Origin: Tenacibaculum holothuriorum
Lineage (GTDB): Bacteria > Bacteroidota > Bacteroidia > Flavobacteriales > Flavobacteriaceae
DNA: 64,000 nucleotides
Assembly (NCBI RefSeq): GCF_002120225.1
Contig: NZ_LAPZ01000001.1
Coordinates: 62,001-126,000 of the forward strand
Direction: 5' to 3'
Shown here: positions 16,138 to 24,651 of the stretch, piece after piece
Layout of the letters: every line of letters starts with the position of its first letter
Numbering within the stretch: the first letter of the stretch is position 1
Notes under the pieces: generated by a model
What the model was told of the DNA's origin: nothing
What the model saw: only the letters and a program-made list of their open reading frames with translations
Databases searched by the model: none
Made by a program: the position numbers and the translations under genes

Positions 16138-17397
16138 TTGAAAACAAGACTATATATATTAACATTATTATTTTTCTCAAACTCAATTTGGGCATCATTT
16201 ATTTATGTTCCAATGAGTCATGACAATCAAAAAAATCATTTAAAAGCTTACGGAATAGTATACTATGCACTTCAAAATGGTTTAAAAGCAAAATGGTTAT
16301 TAAATTACGATGGAGGTGCTTTTTTAATAGAAAACAACGAATCTGTTGTTAATGAATGTAAGATTCGAGGTGTATCGTATGATGTTATTTCTGATACAAA
16401 ATCTAAAATTATTTTAGAAGAAATCTCTTCTCCTTCTAAAAATCAAGAAGCAATTACTTTAGAAAAAGCACCGAAAATAGCGGTGTATTCACCTAAAGAT
16501 AAAATGCCTTGGGATGATGCAGTTACTATGGTCTTAACTTATGCTGAAATTCCGTTTGATGTTGTGTATGATGAAGAAGTTTTAAACGATAAATTATTAT
16601 TGTATGAATGGTTGCATTTACACCACGAAGATTTTACAGGACAATATGGTCGTTTTTACGGAGCGTTTAGAACAGCACCTTGGTATATTCAGCAGAAAAA
16701 AGATGCTGAAGCTTTGGCTACAAAATTAGGATATGCTAAAGTTTCCGATGAAAAAGGAGCTGTAGCCAAAAAAATTCGAGATTATGTAATTGGTGGCGGA
16801 TTCATGTTTGCCATGTGTTCAGCAACCGATAGTTTTGATATAGCCTTGGCAGCAGACGGAGTAGATATTTGTGAAACTATGTTCGATGGTGATCCATCTG
16901 AACCAAATTATCAATCTAAAATAGATTTCGATAAAACTTTTGCGTTTAAAGATTTTGAGTTGATTCGTAATCCAACTACGTATGAATTTTCTTCTATAGA
17001 TATGACTAGAAAGAGAAGAATAAATAAAGAAACTGACTACTTTACATTAAGAGAGTTTTCTGCAAAGTGGGACCAAGTTCCAACAATGCTAACTCAAAAT
17101 CATACCCAGTTAGTTAAAGCTTTTATGGGACAAACAACCTCTTTTGATAGAAACAATATAAAACCAACTATTATTGTTTTAGGAGAAAATAAAACCAACG
17201 GAGAAGGACGTTACATCCATGGAACCAAAGGAAAAGGAATGTTCACTTTTTATGGAGGTCATGATCCTGAAGATTATCAGCACAGAGTAGGAGATCCTAA
17301 AACTGAATTAGATTTACATCCTACTTCACCAGGATATAGACTAATATTGAATAACGTATTATTTCCAGCAGCAAAAAAGAAAAAACAAAAAACTTAA
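16138..17397 (+). CDS. Conserved exported protein (often labelled asparagine synthetase B)
   Basis: 419 residues from the TTG at 16138, which gives KTRLYILTLLFFSNSIWA, a clean signal peptide. An upstream TTG at 16111 would add nine residues ahead of it and overlap the previous gene. The mature part has AIYxP-type beta strands (KIAVYSPK), LHLHHEDFTGQYGRFYG, GGGFMFAMCSATDSFD and FYGGHDPEDYQHRVGDP, a pattern conserved in flavobacteria. Public annotation often calls it asparagine synthetase B, but neither the N-terminal glutaminase Cys nor the ATP-pyrophosphatase SGG motif is visible, so that name is not supported. It may be a secreted glutamine-amidotransferase-fold protein. Confidence 0.65.
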   Translation: MKTRLYILTLLFFSNSIWASFIYVPMSHDNQKNHLKAYGIVYYALQNGLKAKWLLNYDGGAFLIENNESVVNECKIRGVSYDVISDTKSKIILEEISSPSKNQEAITLEKAPKIAVYSPKDKMPWDDAVTMVLTYAEIPFDVVYDEEVLNDKLLLYEWLHLHHEDFTGQYGRFYGAFRTAPWYIQQKKDAEALATKLGYAKVSDEKGAVAKKIRDYVIGGGFMFAMCSATDSFDIALAADGVDICETMFDGDPSEPNYQSKIDFDKTFAFKDFELIRNPTTYEFSSIDMTRKRRINKETDYFTLREFSAKWDQVPTMLTQNHTQLVKAFMGQTTSFDRNNIKPTIIVLGENKTNGEGRYIHGTKGKGMFTFYGGHDPEDYQHRVGDPKTELDLHPTSPGYRLILNNVLFPAAKKKKQKT

Positions 17398-17405
17398 AAA
17401 AGTAA

Positions 17406-17435
17406 TTGACAATTCTTCATAAAAAATTACTTTTG
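17406..17435 (+). promoter_or_regulatory. Transketolase promoter (TTG-N19-TACTTTTG)
   Basis: TTG at 17406-17408 and TACTTTTG at 17428-17435 with 19-bp spacing, 20 bp before the start codon: a textbook Bacteroidota promoter. Confidence 0.75.
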
Positions 17436-17455
17436 TCCGTATAAAACAAAAAATA

Positions 17456-18301
17456 ATGTCAACAACACAACAGCTACAAGATTTTACACAACAAGTTCGT
17501 AGAGATATAGTTCGAATGGTACACGCCGTAAGTTCTGGTCACCCAGGAGGTTCATTAGGATGTGCTGAGTTTTTAACATGTTTATATCAAGAAATTATGG
17601 ATTATTCTACTGATTTTGATATGGACGGGAAAAACGAAGATTTATTCTTCTTATCAAACGGACATATTTCTCCAGTTTATTATAGTGTGTTATCTCGTAG
17701 TGGTTTCTTCCCTGTTTCTGAATTGGCAACTTTCAGAAAATTAGATTCACGTTTACAAGGTCACCCAACAACACATGAACATTTACCAGGAGTAAGAATT
17801 GCATCGGGTTCTTTAGGACAAGGAATGAGTGTTGCTATTGGTGCAGCTGAAGCTAAAAAATTAAACGGAGATGATAAAACTGTATATTCTTTACATGGAG
17901 ATGGAGAGTTACAAGAAGGTCAAATCTGGGAAGCAGCAATGTATGCTTCAGCAAAAAAAGTTGACAATTTAATTATCACTGTAGATTTAAACGAAAAACA
18001 AATCGACGGAACTACCGATGAAGTATTAGCTATGGGTAGTTTAAGAGCTAAGTTCGAAGCTTTTGGTTGGGATGTGTTAGATATTAAAGAAGGTAATAAT
18101 GTTGAAGCTATTTTAGATGGAATGGCAGACGCAAAATCTCGTACCAGAAAAGGTAAACCAGTTTGTGTTTTATTACATACCGAAATGGGGAATGGAGTAG
18201 ATTTTATGATGCACACACACGCATGGCATGGTAAAGCACCTAATGATGAGCAATTAGAAGCTGCATTAGAGCAAAATCCAGCTACTTTAGGAGATTACTA
18301 A
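17456..18301 (+). CDS. Transketolase, N-terminal (TPP-binding) subunit
   Basis: 281 residues, covering only the pyrophosphate-binding half of transketolase: SSGHPGGSLG, LSNGHISPVYYSVL, the TPP motif HGDGELQEGQIWEAAM...VDLNEKQIDG, and the closing HAWHGKAPN. In split transketolases a second ~315-residue protein supplies the Pyr and C-terminal domains and is normally the next gene. Here a terminator and bshA follow instead, and no such partner lies in the window, so it must be encoded elsewhere. Works in the pentose phosphate pathway as a heteromer. Confidence 0.92.
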   Translation: MSTTQQLQDFTQQVRRDIVRMVHAVSSGHPGGSLGCAEFLTCLYQEIMDYSTDFDMDGKNEDLFFLSNGHISPVYYSVLSRSGFFPVSELATFRKLDSRLQGHPTTHEHLPGVRIASGSLGQGMSVAIGAAEAKKLNGDDKTVYSLHGDGELQEGQIWEAAMYASAKKVDNLIITVDLNEKQIDGTTDEVLAMGSLRAKFEAFGWDVLDIKEGNNVEAILDGMADAKSRTRKGKPVCVLLHTEMGNGVDFMMHTHAWHGKAPNDEQLEAALEQNPATLGDY

Positions 18302-18320
18302 GAATCAAATAAATAAATTT

Positions 18321-18347
18321 AAATCCCACTTCGGTGGGATTTTTTTA
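18321..18347 (+). terminator. Intrinsic terminator after the transketolase subunit
   Basis: AAATCCCAC, loop TTCG, GTGGGATTT, then T-run (18321-18347). Confidence 0.88.
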
Positions 18348-18421
18348 TGATTTTATTCACAAATAAGCGTAAGTAATACAGTAAATTTACGTCAATAAAC
18401 CAAAATAAATTCATGTTAACT

Positions 18422-19552
18422 ATGAGAATAGGCATTGTATGTTACCCAACTTTTGGAGGTAGTGGAGTAGTAGCTACCGAATTAGGAATGGCTTTGGCAG
18501 ATAAAGGGCACGAAGTACATTTTATAACCTACAATCAACCTGTTCGATTAGACTTCTTTTCACATCGCTTACATTTTCACGAAGTAGTTTTAGAAGAGTA
18601 TCCACTATTTCAATATCAACCGTATGAATTGGCATTATCGAGTAAAATGGTGGAAGTTGCTGAAAAATATCAGTTAGAAGTTTTACATGTACATTATGCA
18701 ATTCCACATGCCTATGCAGCGTATATGGCGAAGCAAATGTTAAAAGAAAAAGGTATTGATATTAAAGTTATTACTACTTTACACGGTACTGATATTACGT
18801 TAGTAGGAAGTCATCCAACATACAAAACAGCCGTAGAGTTTAGTATTAATAATTCTGATGAAGTTACTTCAGTATCTAACAGTTTACGAGAAGATACGCT
18901 GCGTTTGTTCAACATCAAAAAAGAGATTAAAGTAGTATATAATTTCATTGATGGAGAGAAATACGAAAAAGCACATCAAGCAGAATGTAAGCGAATAGGT
19001 TTAGCCCAACCTGAAGAAAGAATTTTAACGCATGTAAGTAACTTTAGACCAGTAAAGAGAACAGAAGATGTAATTAGAATTTTTTATAAAGTTCAAAAAG
19101 AAATTCCATCAAAGTTATTAATGGTAGGAGATGGACCTGATCGTTTAAAGACAGAAAATTTAGCTAAAGAGTTAGGTATAGAAGATAAAGTATTGTTTTT
19201 AGGAAATAGTAACGAGGTAGCAAAAATTTTATGTTACTCAGATGTGTTTTTACTGCCTTCTGAAACCGAAAGTTTCGGATTGGCAGCTTTAGAAGCTATG
19301 GCAGCAAATACAGCGGTTATTTCTACGAATGCTGGCGGGCTTTCAGAAGTAAACGTAAACGGAAAAACAGGTTATTTAAGTGCCGTTGGTGATGTGGAAA
19401 GTATGGCAAATAATGCTGTTATAATTTTACAAGACGATGCTGTATTAGATGAGTTTAAGAAGAATGCTAAAGAGCATATTAAACTATTTTCATTAGAGAA
19501 TATTCTTCCTGTATATGAAGAAATTTATAAGAGTTGTTCTGTAACTGTTTAA
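18422..19552 (+). CDS. bshA: N-acetyl-alpha-D-glucosaminyl L-malate synthase (bacillithiol)
   Basis: 376 residues from the ATG at 18422 (MRIGIVCYPTFGGSG), the usual start; an ATG three codons earlier (18413) is possible. GT-B fold glycosyltransferase family 4: N-terminal GGSGVVATELG, substrate region HVHYAIPHAYAA and TTLHGTDITLVG, and the C-terminal nucleotide site ESFGLAALEAMAAN (EX7E). BshA joins UDP-GlcNAc and malate in the first step of bacillithiol synthesis. Monocistronic here; bshB and bshC are not in the window. Confidence 0.93.
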   Translation: MRIGIVCYPTFGGSGVVATELGMALADKGHEVHFITYNQPVRLDFFSHRLHFHEVVLEEYPLFQYQPYELALSSKMVEVAEKYQLEVLHVHYAIPHAYAAYMAKQMLKEKGIDIKVITTLHGTDITLVGSHPTYKTAVEFSINNSDEVTSVSNSLREDTLRLFNIKKEIKVVYNFIDGEKYEKAHQAECKRIGLAQPEERILTHVSNFRPVKRTEDVIRIFYKVQKEIPSKLLMVGDGPDRLKTENLAKELGIEDKVLFLGNSNEVAKILCYSDVFLLPSETESFGLAALEAMAANTAVISTNAGGLSEVNVNGKTGYLSAVGDVESMANNAVIILQDDAVLDEFKKNAKEHIKLFSLENILPVYEEIYKSCSVTV

Positions 19553-19568
19553 AAAAAATTAATTGTTT

Positions 19569-19923
19569 TTGAATAGAATTCGAATAATTTCAATATTACT
19601 TTTTTCGATTTCTTGTAAAAAGAATAAAGTAGATAAGATTGAATTTAATAAATCACATTTGAATGGTATGGGGAGAAAGACAAAACGAAAATGCTGTCTT
19701 TGAAATAAAAAATGATACTTTAAAATATATTGAATATTATAACACAACATACTTAATCTCTTTAGACGAAAATATATTTACTATTAGATATTCTGATAAT
19801 AAAATACTATCCCAAAATAGATTATTAAAGTTAACTAAAGATAGTCTTGTTTTAGAAAATGACGATAAAACTCTGTTGAAACTATTTAATACTATTGACA
19901 ATAAAACTTCAAACTCTCAATAA
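19569..19923 (+). pseudogene. Frameshifted small lipoprotein gene
   Basis: From a TTG at 19569 one frame reads a lipoprotein signal peptide (NRIRIISILLFSISC) and continues KKNKVDKIEFNKSHLNG, then hits a stop after ~16 codons. From about 19669 the +1 frame continues with WGERQNENAVFEIKND and runs to a stop at 19923 (tail NTIDNKTSNSQ). The first frame lacks a body and the second lacks a start other than an internal ATG at 19663 right after a stop. Together they make one ~117-residue lipocalin-like lipoprotein broken by one base near 19665-19673 (an extra A, or an extra G in GGGG). Its end overlaps the aroB end by 32 bp, convergently. Confidence 0.6.
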
Positions 19924-20950
19924 TAATCCCTTGACTAGTAGTACAGTTCAATTTAAAATCTTCGTAGTCGTTTAGCAATACAAAATTGATAATACCACCT
20001 ACATTTTTCTTATCGTGTATAAGGTATTCTAAAATAGGAGCATAATCATTTTCAGTAATAGAAGCAATACCAAAAATTTGCTGTAAGTTCTTTTTAATAT
20101 CGTTCACTTTTTCTTTAGAAAAACCTAATTCTTTGTGAGAAATATAAGCTTCGCAAATCATTCCGATAGCAATAGCTTCACCATGCGTAAGTGCTTCTTT
20201 ATGCTCACTTTCTAAGAAATACGATTCTACAGCGTGTCCAATAGTATGTCCCCAATTTAAAACCTTACGAACACCTTTCTCTTTAGGATCTTCTAAAACA
20301 ACTTCATTTTTAATTTCTATAGAACGATGAATTAAGTCAACAATATTTACATTCGGATTGTCTTTTATTTCATTAAACAAACGAATATCGTGTGTCATTC
20401 CATATTTGATGATTTCAGCAGAACCCGAACGAATTTCTCTTGGAGTTACTGTATGTAAATATTCAGGATCAATAACAATCAATTCAGGATTAGCAAACAC
20501 ACCCACTTGATTTTTCAAGACACCTAAATCTACTCCAGTTTTTCCTCCAACAGAAGCATCAACCATACTTAATAAAGTGGTCGGAATATTTACAAAATCA
20601 ATTCCACGTTTAAAAGTAGAAGCTACAAATCCACCTAAATCGGTAATAACACCACCACCCAATGTAATAAGTAAACTCTTTCTGTCGGCACCTAATTCGG
20701 TCATTACATTCCAAACACCCACGCAAGTTTCAATATTTTTATGGATTTCACCTGCTTCAATTTGAATCACTTCAATAGGTTTCTCAGTACCTAATAATTG
20801 TATAAATCGAGGATAACAATGTTCTAAAGTATTGGTGTCTACTAAGACAAATAACGAAGAGTAATTGTTATTCGCAATTAAATTAGATAGTTCGTTATAA
20901 CCTTTTTCTTCAAAATGAATAGGATAAGTTGCCGCTTGTATTGTGGTCAT
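19892..20950 (-). CDS. aroB: 3-dehydroquinate synthase
   Basis: 352 residues. NAD-binding and metal-binding motifs are intact: GGGVITDLGGFVASTFKRGI, IPTTLLSMVDASVGGKTGVD, then EIIKYGM, LNWGHTIGHAVE (metal His) and HGEAIAIGM. It converts DAHP into 3-dehydroquinate in the shikimate pathway. Stands alone on the minus strand, tail-to-tail with the broken lipoprotein gene and head-to-head with the proline dehydrogenase gene. Confidence 0.95.
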   Translation of the reverse strand: MTTIQAATYPIHFEEKGYNELSNLIANNNYSSLFVLVDTNTLEHCYPRFIQLLGTEKPIEVIQIEAGEIHKNIETCVGVWNVMTELGADRKSLLITLGGGVITDLGGFVASTFKRGIDFVNIPTTLLSMVDASVGGKTGVDLGVLKNQVGVFANPELIVIDPEYLHTVTPREIRSGSAEIIKYGMTHDIRLFNEIKDNPNVNIVDLIHRSIEIKNEVVLEDPKEKGVRKVLNWGHTIGHAVESYFLESEHKEALTHGEAIAIGMICEAYISHKELGFSKEKVNDIKKNLQQIFGIASITENDYAPILEYLIHDKKNVGGIINFVLLNDYEDFKLNCTTSQGIIIESLKFYCQ

Positions 20951-21013
20951 TCTTTAAAAATATTTAAAAGCGAAAATAATGAGAAAAAGTCAAAATATTT
21001 AACGAGTCTCTGT

Positions 21014-21021
21014 TATATTTG
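21014..21021 (+). promoter_or_regulatory. Proline dehydrogenase -7 box (TATATTTG)
   Basis: TATATTTG at 21014-21021, 31 bp before the start codon; no -33 TTG at proper spacing is evident. Confidence 0.55.
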
Positions 21022-21052
21022 TCACGAAACAACTAAATAAATTTCAAAAGGA

Positions 21053-22216
21053 ATGAAACTTTTTGATAACACCGAGATAGCATTCAAATTAAAGTCAGAT
21101 TCTGAATTAGAACGCGCTTATTTTTTATTTAAAATGATACAGAACCAACCGATGGTTCGTATAGGTACAGCAGTAACTAATTTTGCATTAAAAGCTCATT
21201 TACCTGTAGAAGGATTGATTCGTTCTACGGTATTTGATCATTTTTGTGGTGGAGTTACCGAAGATGATTGTTTACCAAATATTGAAAAAATGTACAACCA
21301 AGGAAATGTACATAGTATTTTAGATTATTCGGTAGAAGGTAAAGAAGATGAAGCACAATTTGATGATGCTTTACAAATGACTTTAAAAACTATTGAATTT
21401 GCCAAAGAAAAGAATTCAATTCCTTTTGCGGTGTTTAAACCAACCGGGTTTGGTCGTTTTGCATTATATCAAAAATTAACAGAAGGAGAAGAACATACCG
21501 AAGAGGAAAAGGTAGAGTGGAATAGAGTAGTAGAGCGTTTTCATACAGTGTGTAAAGCCGCTGTTGAAAAAGATGTTCCTTTATTAATTGATGCTGAAGA
21601 AAGTTGGATGCAAGATGCTGCAGACGATTTAATTGAAGAGTTAATGGAAATCTATAATAAAGAAAAGGCCATTGTATTCAATACACTTCAAATGTATCGT
21701 CATGATAGAATGGAGTATCTGAAAGGGTTATACAAAAGAGCCCATCAAAAAGATTATCATATCGGTATGAAAGTTGTTCGTGGAGCATATATGGAAAAGG
21801 AAAGAGAAAGAGCTGAAGAAAAAGGATATCCTTCACCTATTTGTAAAGACAAACAAGCTACAGACGATAATTATAACGAAGCACTTCGTTTTATGATGGA
21901 ACATCCTAAAATGGCAATTTTTGCAGGAACTCATAACGAAGAAAGTTCTTATTTATTAATGGATTTAGCTAAAGAGTATAAAATTGATTCAAAAGACAGT
22001 AGAATGTGGTTTGGGCAATTGTATGGTATGAGTGATCATATTAGTTTCAATTTAGCAAAAGAAGAATACAACGTTGCTAAATATGTTCCTTTTGGTCCTG
22101 TGCGCGATGTGATGCCATATTTAATTCGTAGAGCCGAAGAAAATACTTCGGTAGCAGGTCAAACTTCTCGTGAATTAAATCTATTAAAGACAGAAAAAAA
22201 GCGACGTAAGTTATAA
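21053..22216 (+). CDS. Proline dehydrogenase (monofunctional)
   Basis: 387 residues. FAD-dependent TIM barrel: FAVFKPTGFGRFALYQK, LLIDAEESWMQDAAD, NTLQMYRHDRMEYLKG, KVVRGAYMEKERERA, IFAGTHNEESSYL and FGQLYGMSDHISFNLA, ending with VPYGPVRDVMPYLIRRAEEN-like (here VPFGPV). It oxidises proline to pyrroline-5-carboxylate, passing electrons to quinone; it is a separate protein, not fused to P5C dehydrogenase as in PutA. The stop overlaps the next ATG (TAATG). Confidence 0.93.
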   Translation: MKLFDNTEIAFKLKSDSELERAYFLFKMIQNQPMVRIGTAVTNFALKAHLPVEGLIRSTVFDHFCGGVTEDDCLPNIEKMYNQGNVHSILDYSVEGKEDEAQFDDALQMTLKTIEFAKEKNSIPFAVFKPTGFGRFALYQKLTEGEEHTEEEKVEWNRVVERFHTVCKAAVEKDVPLLIDAEESWMQDAADDLIEELMEIYNKEKAIVFNTLQMYRHDRMEYLKGLYKRAHQKDYHIGMKVVRGAYMEKERERAEEKGYPSPICKDKQATDDNYNEALRFMMEHPKMAIFAGTHNEESSYLLMDLAKEYKIDSKDSRMWFGQLYGMSDHISFNLAKEEYNVAKYVPFGPVRDVMPYLIRRAEENTSVAGQTSRELNLLKTEKKRRKL

Positions 22217-22518
22217 TGACTACGGTAGATGAAATAAAATTAGCTATCCAAAAAAACAAAAAAAGGTTAGCAAAAGAACTTTCTGAAAGTAAAGAACTGG
22301 TGTATCTTATAAGAAAATCGATGACCAGTTCTCTTTCAGAAGAAGAAAAAGAAAAGGTAAAAGAACAATTACTTGATATTTGTAAAGCTGTACCAGCATT
22401 TACAGTTTTTATGCTTCCTGGAGGCGCATTATTACTTCCTTTATTAATAAAATTAATTCCAGATATTCTTCCGAGTGCCTTTCGTGAAAGTGATGAAAAC
22501 TTAGAAGAAGAAAAATAA
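22216..22518 (+). CDS. Small LETM1-like membrane-associated protein
   Basis: 100 residues. N-terminal Lys/Glu-rich helix, then a hydrophobic C-terminal segment AVPAFTVFMLPGGALLLPL followed by KLIPDILPSAF. This LPGG..LLP..PxxLPSAF pattern is like the ribosome-binding/LETM1 region of mitochondrial LETM1 proteins, which affect cation exchange. It is translationally coupled to proline dehydrogenase through a 1-bp TAATG overlap. Function in bacteria is not established; the assignment is by motif. Confidence 0.7.
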   Translation: MTTVDEIKLAIQKNKKRLAKELSESKELVYLIRKSMTSSLSEEEKEKVKEQLLDICKAVPAFTVFMLPGGALLLPLLIKLIPDILPSAFRESDENLEEEK

Positions 22519-22552
22519 TTCAACTTCCTTATTTAATTCATTTTTAAAACAC

Positions 22553-22560
22553 TAATTTTG
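22553..22560 (+). promoter_or_regulatory. typA -7 box (TAATTTTG)
   Basis: TAATTTTG at 22553-22560. The TTG within it opens the typA frame but lies in the promoter, so the ATG at 22582 is the start. Confidence 0.65.
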
Positions 22561-22581
22561 CAGCTTCAAAAACGAGCAAGA

Positions 22582-24354
22582 ATGCAATCAATTAGAAATA
22601 TCGCTATTATAGCACACGTTGACCACGGAAAAACAACTTTGGTAGATAAGATTATAGATCAGGCTAAAATCTTAGACGAGCGTAAAGAACGTACCGATTT
22701 ATTATTAGATAATAATGATTTAGAGCGTGAAAGAGGAATTACTATTCTTTCTAAAAACGTATCTGTAAACTACAAAGACGTTAAGATTAATGTTATTGAT
22801 ACTCCTGGTCACGCCGATTTTGGTGGAGAAGTAGAGCGTGTATTAAAAATGGCAGATGGTGTTTTATTATTAGTTGATGCTTTCGAAGGACCAATGCCAC
22901 AAACTCGTTTTGTATTAGGAAAAGCAATCGAATTAGGATTAACTCCAATCGTAGTAGTAAATAAAGTAGATAAAGAAAACTGTACTCCAGATTTAGTACA
23001 CGAAAAAGTATTTGATTTAATGTTTGCTTTAGAAGCAACAGAAGAGCAGTTAGACTTTACTACCATCTACGGTTCAGCTAAAAATGGTTGGATGAGTACT
23101 GATTGGAAGGATGAAAAAACTGATATTATCGATTTATTAGATGCGGTAATTGAAACAATTCCTGAAGCCCCTTACCGTGAAGGATCACCACAAATGCAAA
23201 TCACTTCGTTAGATTATTCTTCATTTAAAGGAAGAATTGCTATCGGACGTGTATTCCGTGGAGATTTAGAAAAGAATAAAGATTACATGCTTTGTAAAGC
23301 AGATGGAACTACCAAGAAAGTTCGTATCAAAGAATTACACGTTTTTGAAGGAATGGGTAAAGCTGAAGCAGACAAAGTACGTAGTGGAGATATCTGTGCT
23401 GTAACTGGTATTGACGATTTTGAAATTGGAGATACAATTGCCGATTTAGAAAACCCTGAAGCATTACCAAGAATTGAAGTAGATCAACCTACTATGAGTA
23501 TGTTATTTACAATTAACAACTCACCATTCTTTGGTAAAGAAGGAAAGTTTGTAACATCTCGTCACTTACGTGATCGTTTATTTAAAGAGATGGAAAAAAA
23601 CTTAGCTTTACGTGTTGATGAAACTGATACTGAAGATAAATTCAACGTTTTCGGACGTGGAATTCTTCACTTATCAGTATTGATTGAAACCATGCGTCGT
23701 GAAGGATATGAATTACAAGTAGGTCGTCCGCAAGTAATTTTAAAAGATATTGATGGAGTTAAATGTGAACCATACGAAACTTTATCGATTGATGTGCCAG
23801 AAGATGTAGCTTCAAAAGCTATTAATTTAGTAACATTACGTAAAGGAGATTTATTAGTAATGGAGCCAAAAGGAGATTTACAACATTTAGAGTTTAACAT
23901 TCCATCTAGAGGGTTAATCGGGTTACGTAATAAGATCTTAACAGCAACTGCTGGTCAAGCTATTATTAACCACCGTTTTAGCGAATACGGTCCTTACAAA
24001 GGTGAGTTTAACGACGATTTAAAAGGAGCAATTGTTTCTTCTGAAACAGGAAAAGCAACTGCTTATGCAATTGATCGTTTACAAGATAGAGGTAAATTCT
24101 TTATTGATCCTAACCAAGAAATTTATAAAGGTCAAGTAGTTGGAGAAAACTCTAAGCAAGACGATTTAGCAGTAAACTTAATTAAAGGAAAGAAGTTAAC
24201 AAATGTACGTGCTTCTGGTTCTGATGATGGTGTTAAAATTGCTCCGAAAATCGATTTTTCTTTAGAAGAATGTATGGAATATATTAGACCAGACGAGTAT
24301 TTAGAAGTTACTCCAGAAAGCTTACGTATGCGTAAGATTAATTTTGTGAAGTAA
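22582..24354 (+). CDS. typA: Ribosome-associated translational GTPase TypA/BipA
   Basis: 590 residues from the ATG at 22582 (MQSIRNIAIIAHVDHGKTT). GTPase motifs: G1 AHVDHGKTT (11-19), G2 region RERGIT, G3 DTPGHADFGGEVER, G4 NKVDK. EF-G-like domains II, III and V follow and the C-terminal BipA domain has the LFTATAG-like segment (LTATAGQAIINHRF). It binds 70S ribosomes and assists 50S assembly, mainly under cold or stress. Single gene with its own promoter and terminator. Confidence 0.95.
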   Translation: MQSIRNIAIIAHVDHGKTTLVDKIIDQAKILDERKERTDLLLDNNDLERERGITILSKNVSVNYKDVKINVIDTPGHADFGGEVERVLKMADGVLLLVDAFEGPMPQTRFVLGKAIELGLTPIVVVNKVDKENCTPDLVHEKVFDLMFALEATEEQLDFTTIYGSAKNGWMSTDWKDEKTDIIDLLDAVIETIPEAPYREGSPQMQITSLDYSSFKGRIAIGRVFRGDLEKNKDYMLCKADGTTKKVRIKELHVFEGMGKAEADKVRSGDICAVTGIDDFEIGDTIADLENPEALPRIEVDQPTMSMLFTINNSPFFGKEGKFVTSRHLRDRLFKEMEKNLALRVDETDTEDKFNVFGRGILHLSVLIETMRREGYELQVGRPQVILKDIDGVKCEPYETLSIDVPEDVASKAINLVTLRKGDLLVMEPKGDLQHLEFNIPSRGLIGLRNKILTATAGQAIINHRFSEYGPYKGEFNDDLKGAIVSSETGKATAYAIDRLQDRGKFFIDPNQEIYKGQVVGENSKQDDLAVNLIKGKKLTNVRASGSDDGVKIAPKIDFSLEECMEYIRPDEYLEVTPESLRMRKINFVK

Positions 24355-24375
24355 GATTTTAAAAATATAAAATAG

Positions 24376-24407
24376 AAACCACCTTTTTTTAGGTGGTTTT
24401 GTTTTTT
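24376..24407 (+). terminator. Intrinsic terminator after typA
   Basis: AAACCACCT / AGGTGGTTT (24376-24384 / 24391-24399), loop TTTTTT, then TGTTTTTT. Confidence 0.85.
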
Positions 24408-24416
24408 ATAAAAAAT

Positions 24417-24448
24417 TTGCATAATTCAAAAATTATTTGAAATATTTG
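24417..24448 (+). promoter_or_regulatory. Candidate his operon promoter
   Basis: TTG at 24417-24419, 21 bp, then AATATTTG at 24441-24448 (one mismatch to TAnnTTTG). Transcription would start ~7 nt downstream, just before the leader peptide. Confidence 0.5.
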
Positions 24449-24467
24449 TAATAACAAAACAAAAGAC

Positions 24468-24524
24468 ATGAATTTTATTCAATTACATCATCATCATTTT
24501 CATACTTGCACTCAAGCGAGCTGA
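24468..24524 (+). CDS. Histidine operon leader peptide
   Basis: 18 codons, MNFIQLHHHHFHTCTQAS, stop TGA at 24522-24524. Five of six consecutive codons (24486-24503) are CAT for histidine, which is the signature of a ribosome-sensing his leader. It lies directly in front of an intrinsic terminator and hisG. A ribosome waiting for His-tRNA on these codons leaves the segment 24510-24518 free; a ribosome reaching the stop covers it. The peptide itself is expected to have no other role. Confidence 0.85.
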   Translation: MNFIQLHHHHFHTCTQAS

Positions 24525-24570
24525 AAATGTATTGAATAAATTCTAAATATATTTAAAAACCCGTTTGAGT
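24510..24570 (+). promoter_or_regulatory. his antiterminator (alternative pairing)
   Basis: ACTCAAGCG (24510-24518), in the end of the leader peptide, can pair with CGTTTGAGT (24562-24570), nine pairs with one G-U. That uses the left arm and loop edge of the terminator and so would block it. It is exposed only when the ribosome stalls at the His codons. Confidence 0.7.
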
Positions 24571-24590
24571 AAATCAAACGGGTTTTTTGT
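24556..24590 (+). terminator. his operon attenuator terminator
   Basis: Perfect 13-bp stem AAAACCCGTTTGA (24556-24568) / TCAAACGGGTTTT (24574-24586), loop GTAAA, then T-run. It lies before hisG, so it acts as a regulated terminator. Confidence 0.88.
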
Positions 24591-24651
24591 TTCTACTGAC
24601 GTCAAGAAATAACGTTCCTAAAAAAGATTTACTCAAACCAAACTAACGAAA

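Noticed and set aside
24468-24524. His-rich short frame as a metal-binding peptide
   Set aside because: Its place before a terminator and hisG, and the pairing that matches ribosome position, make a leader peptide the far better reading.
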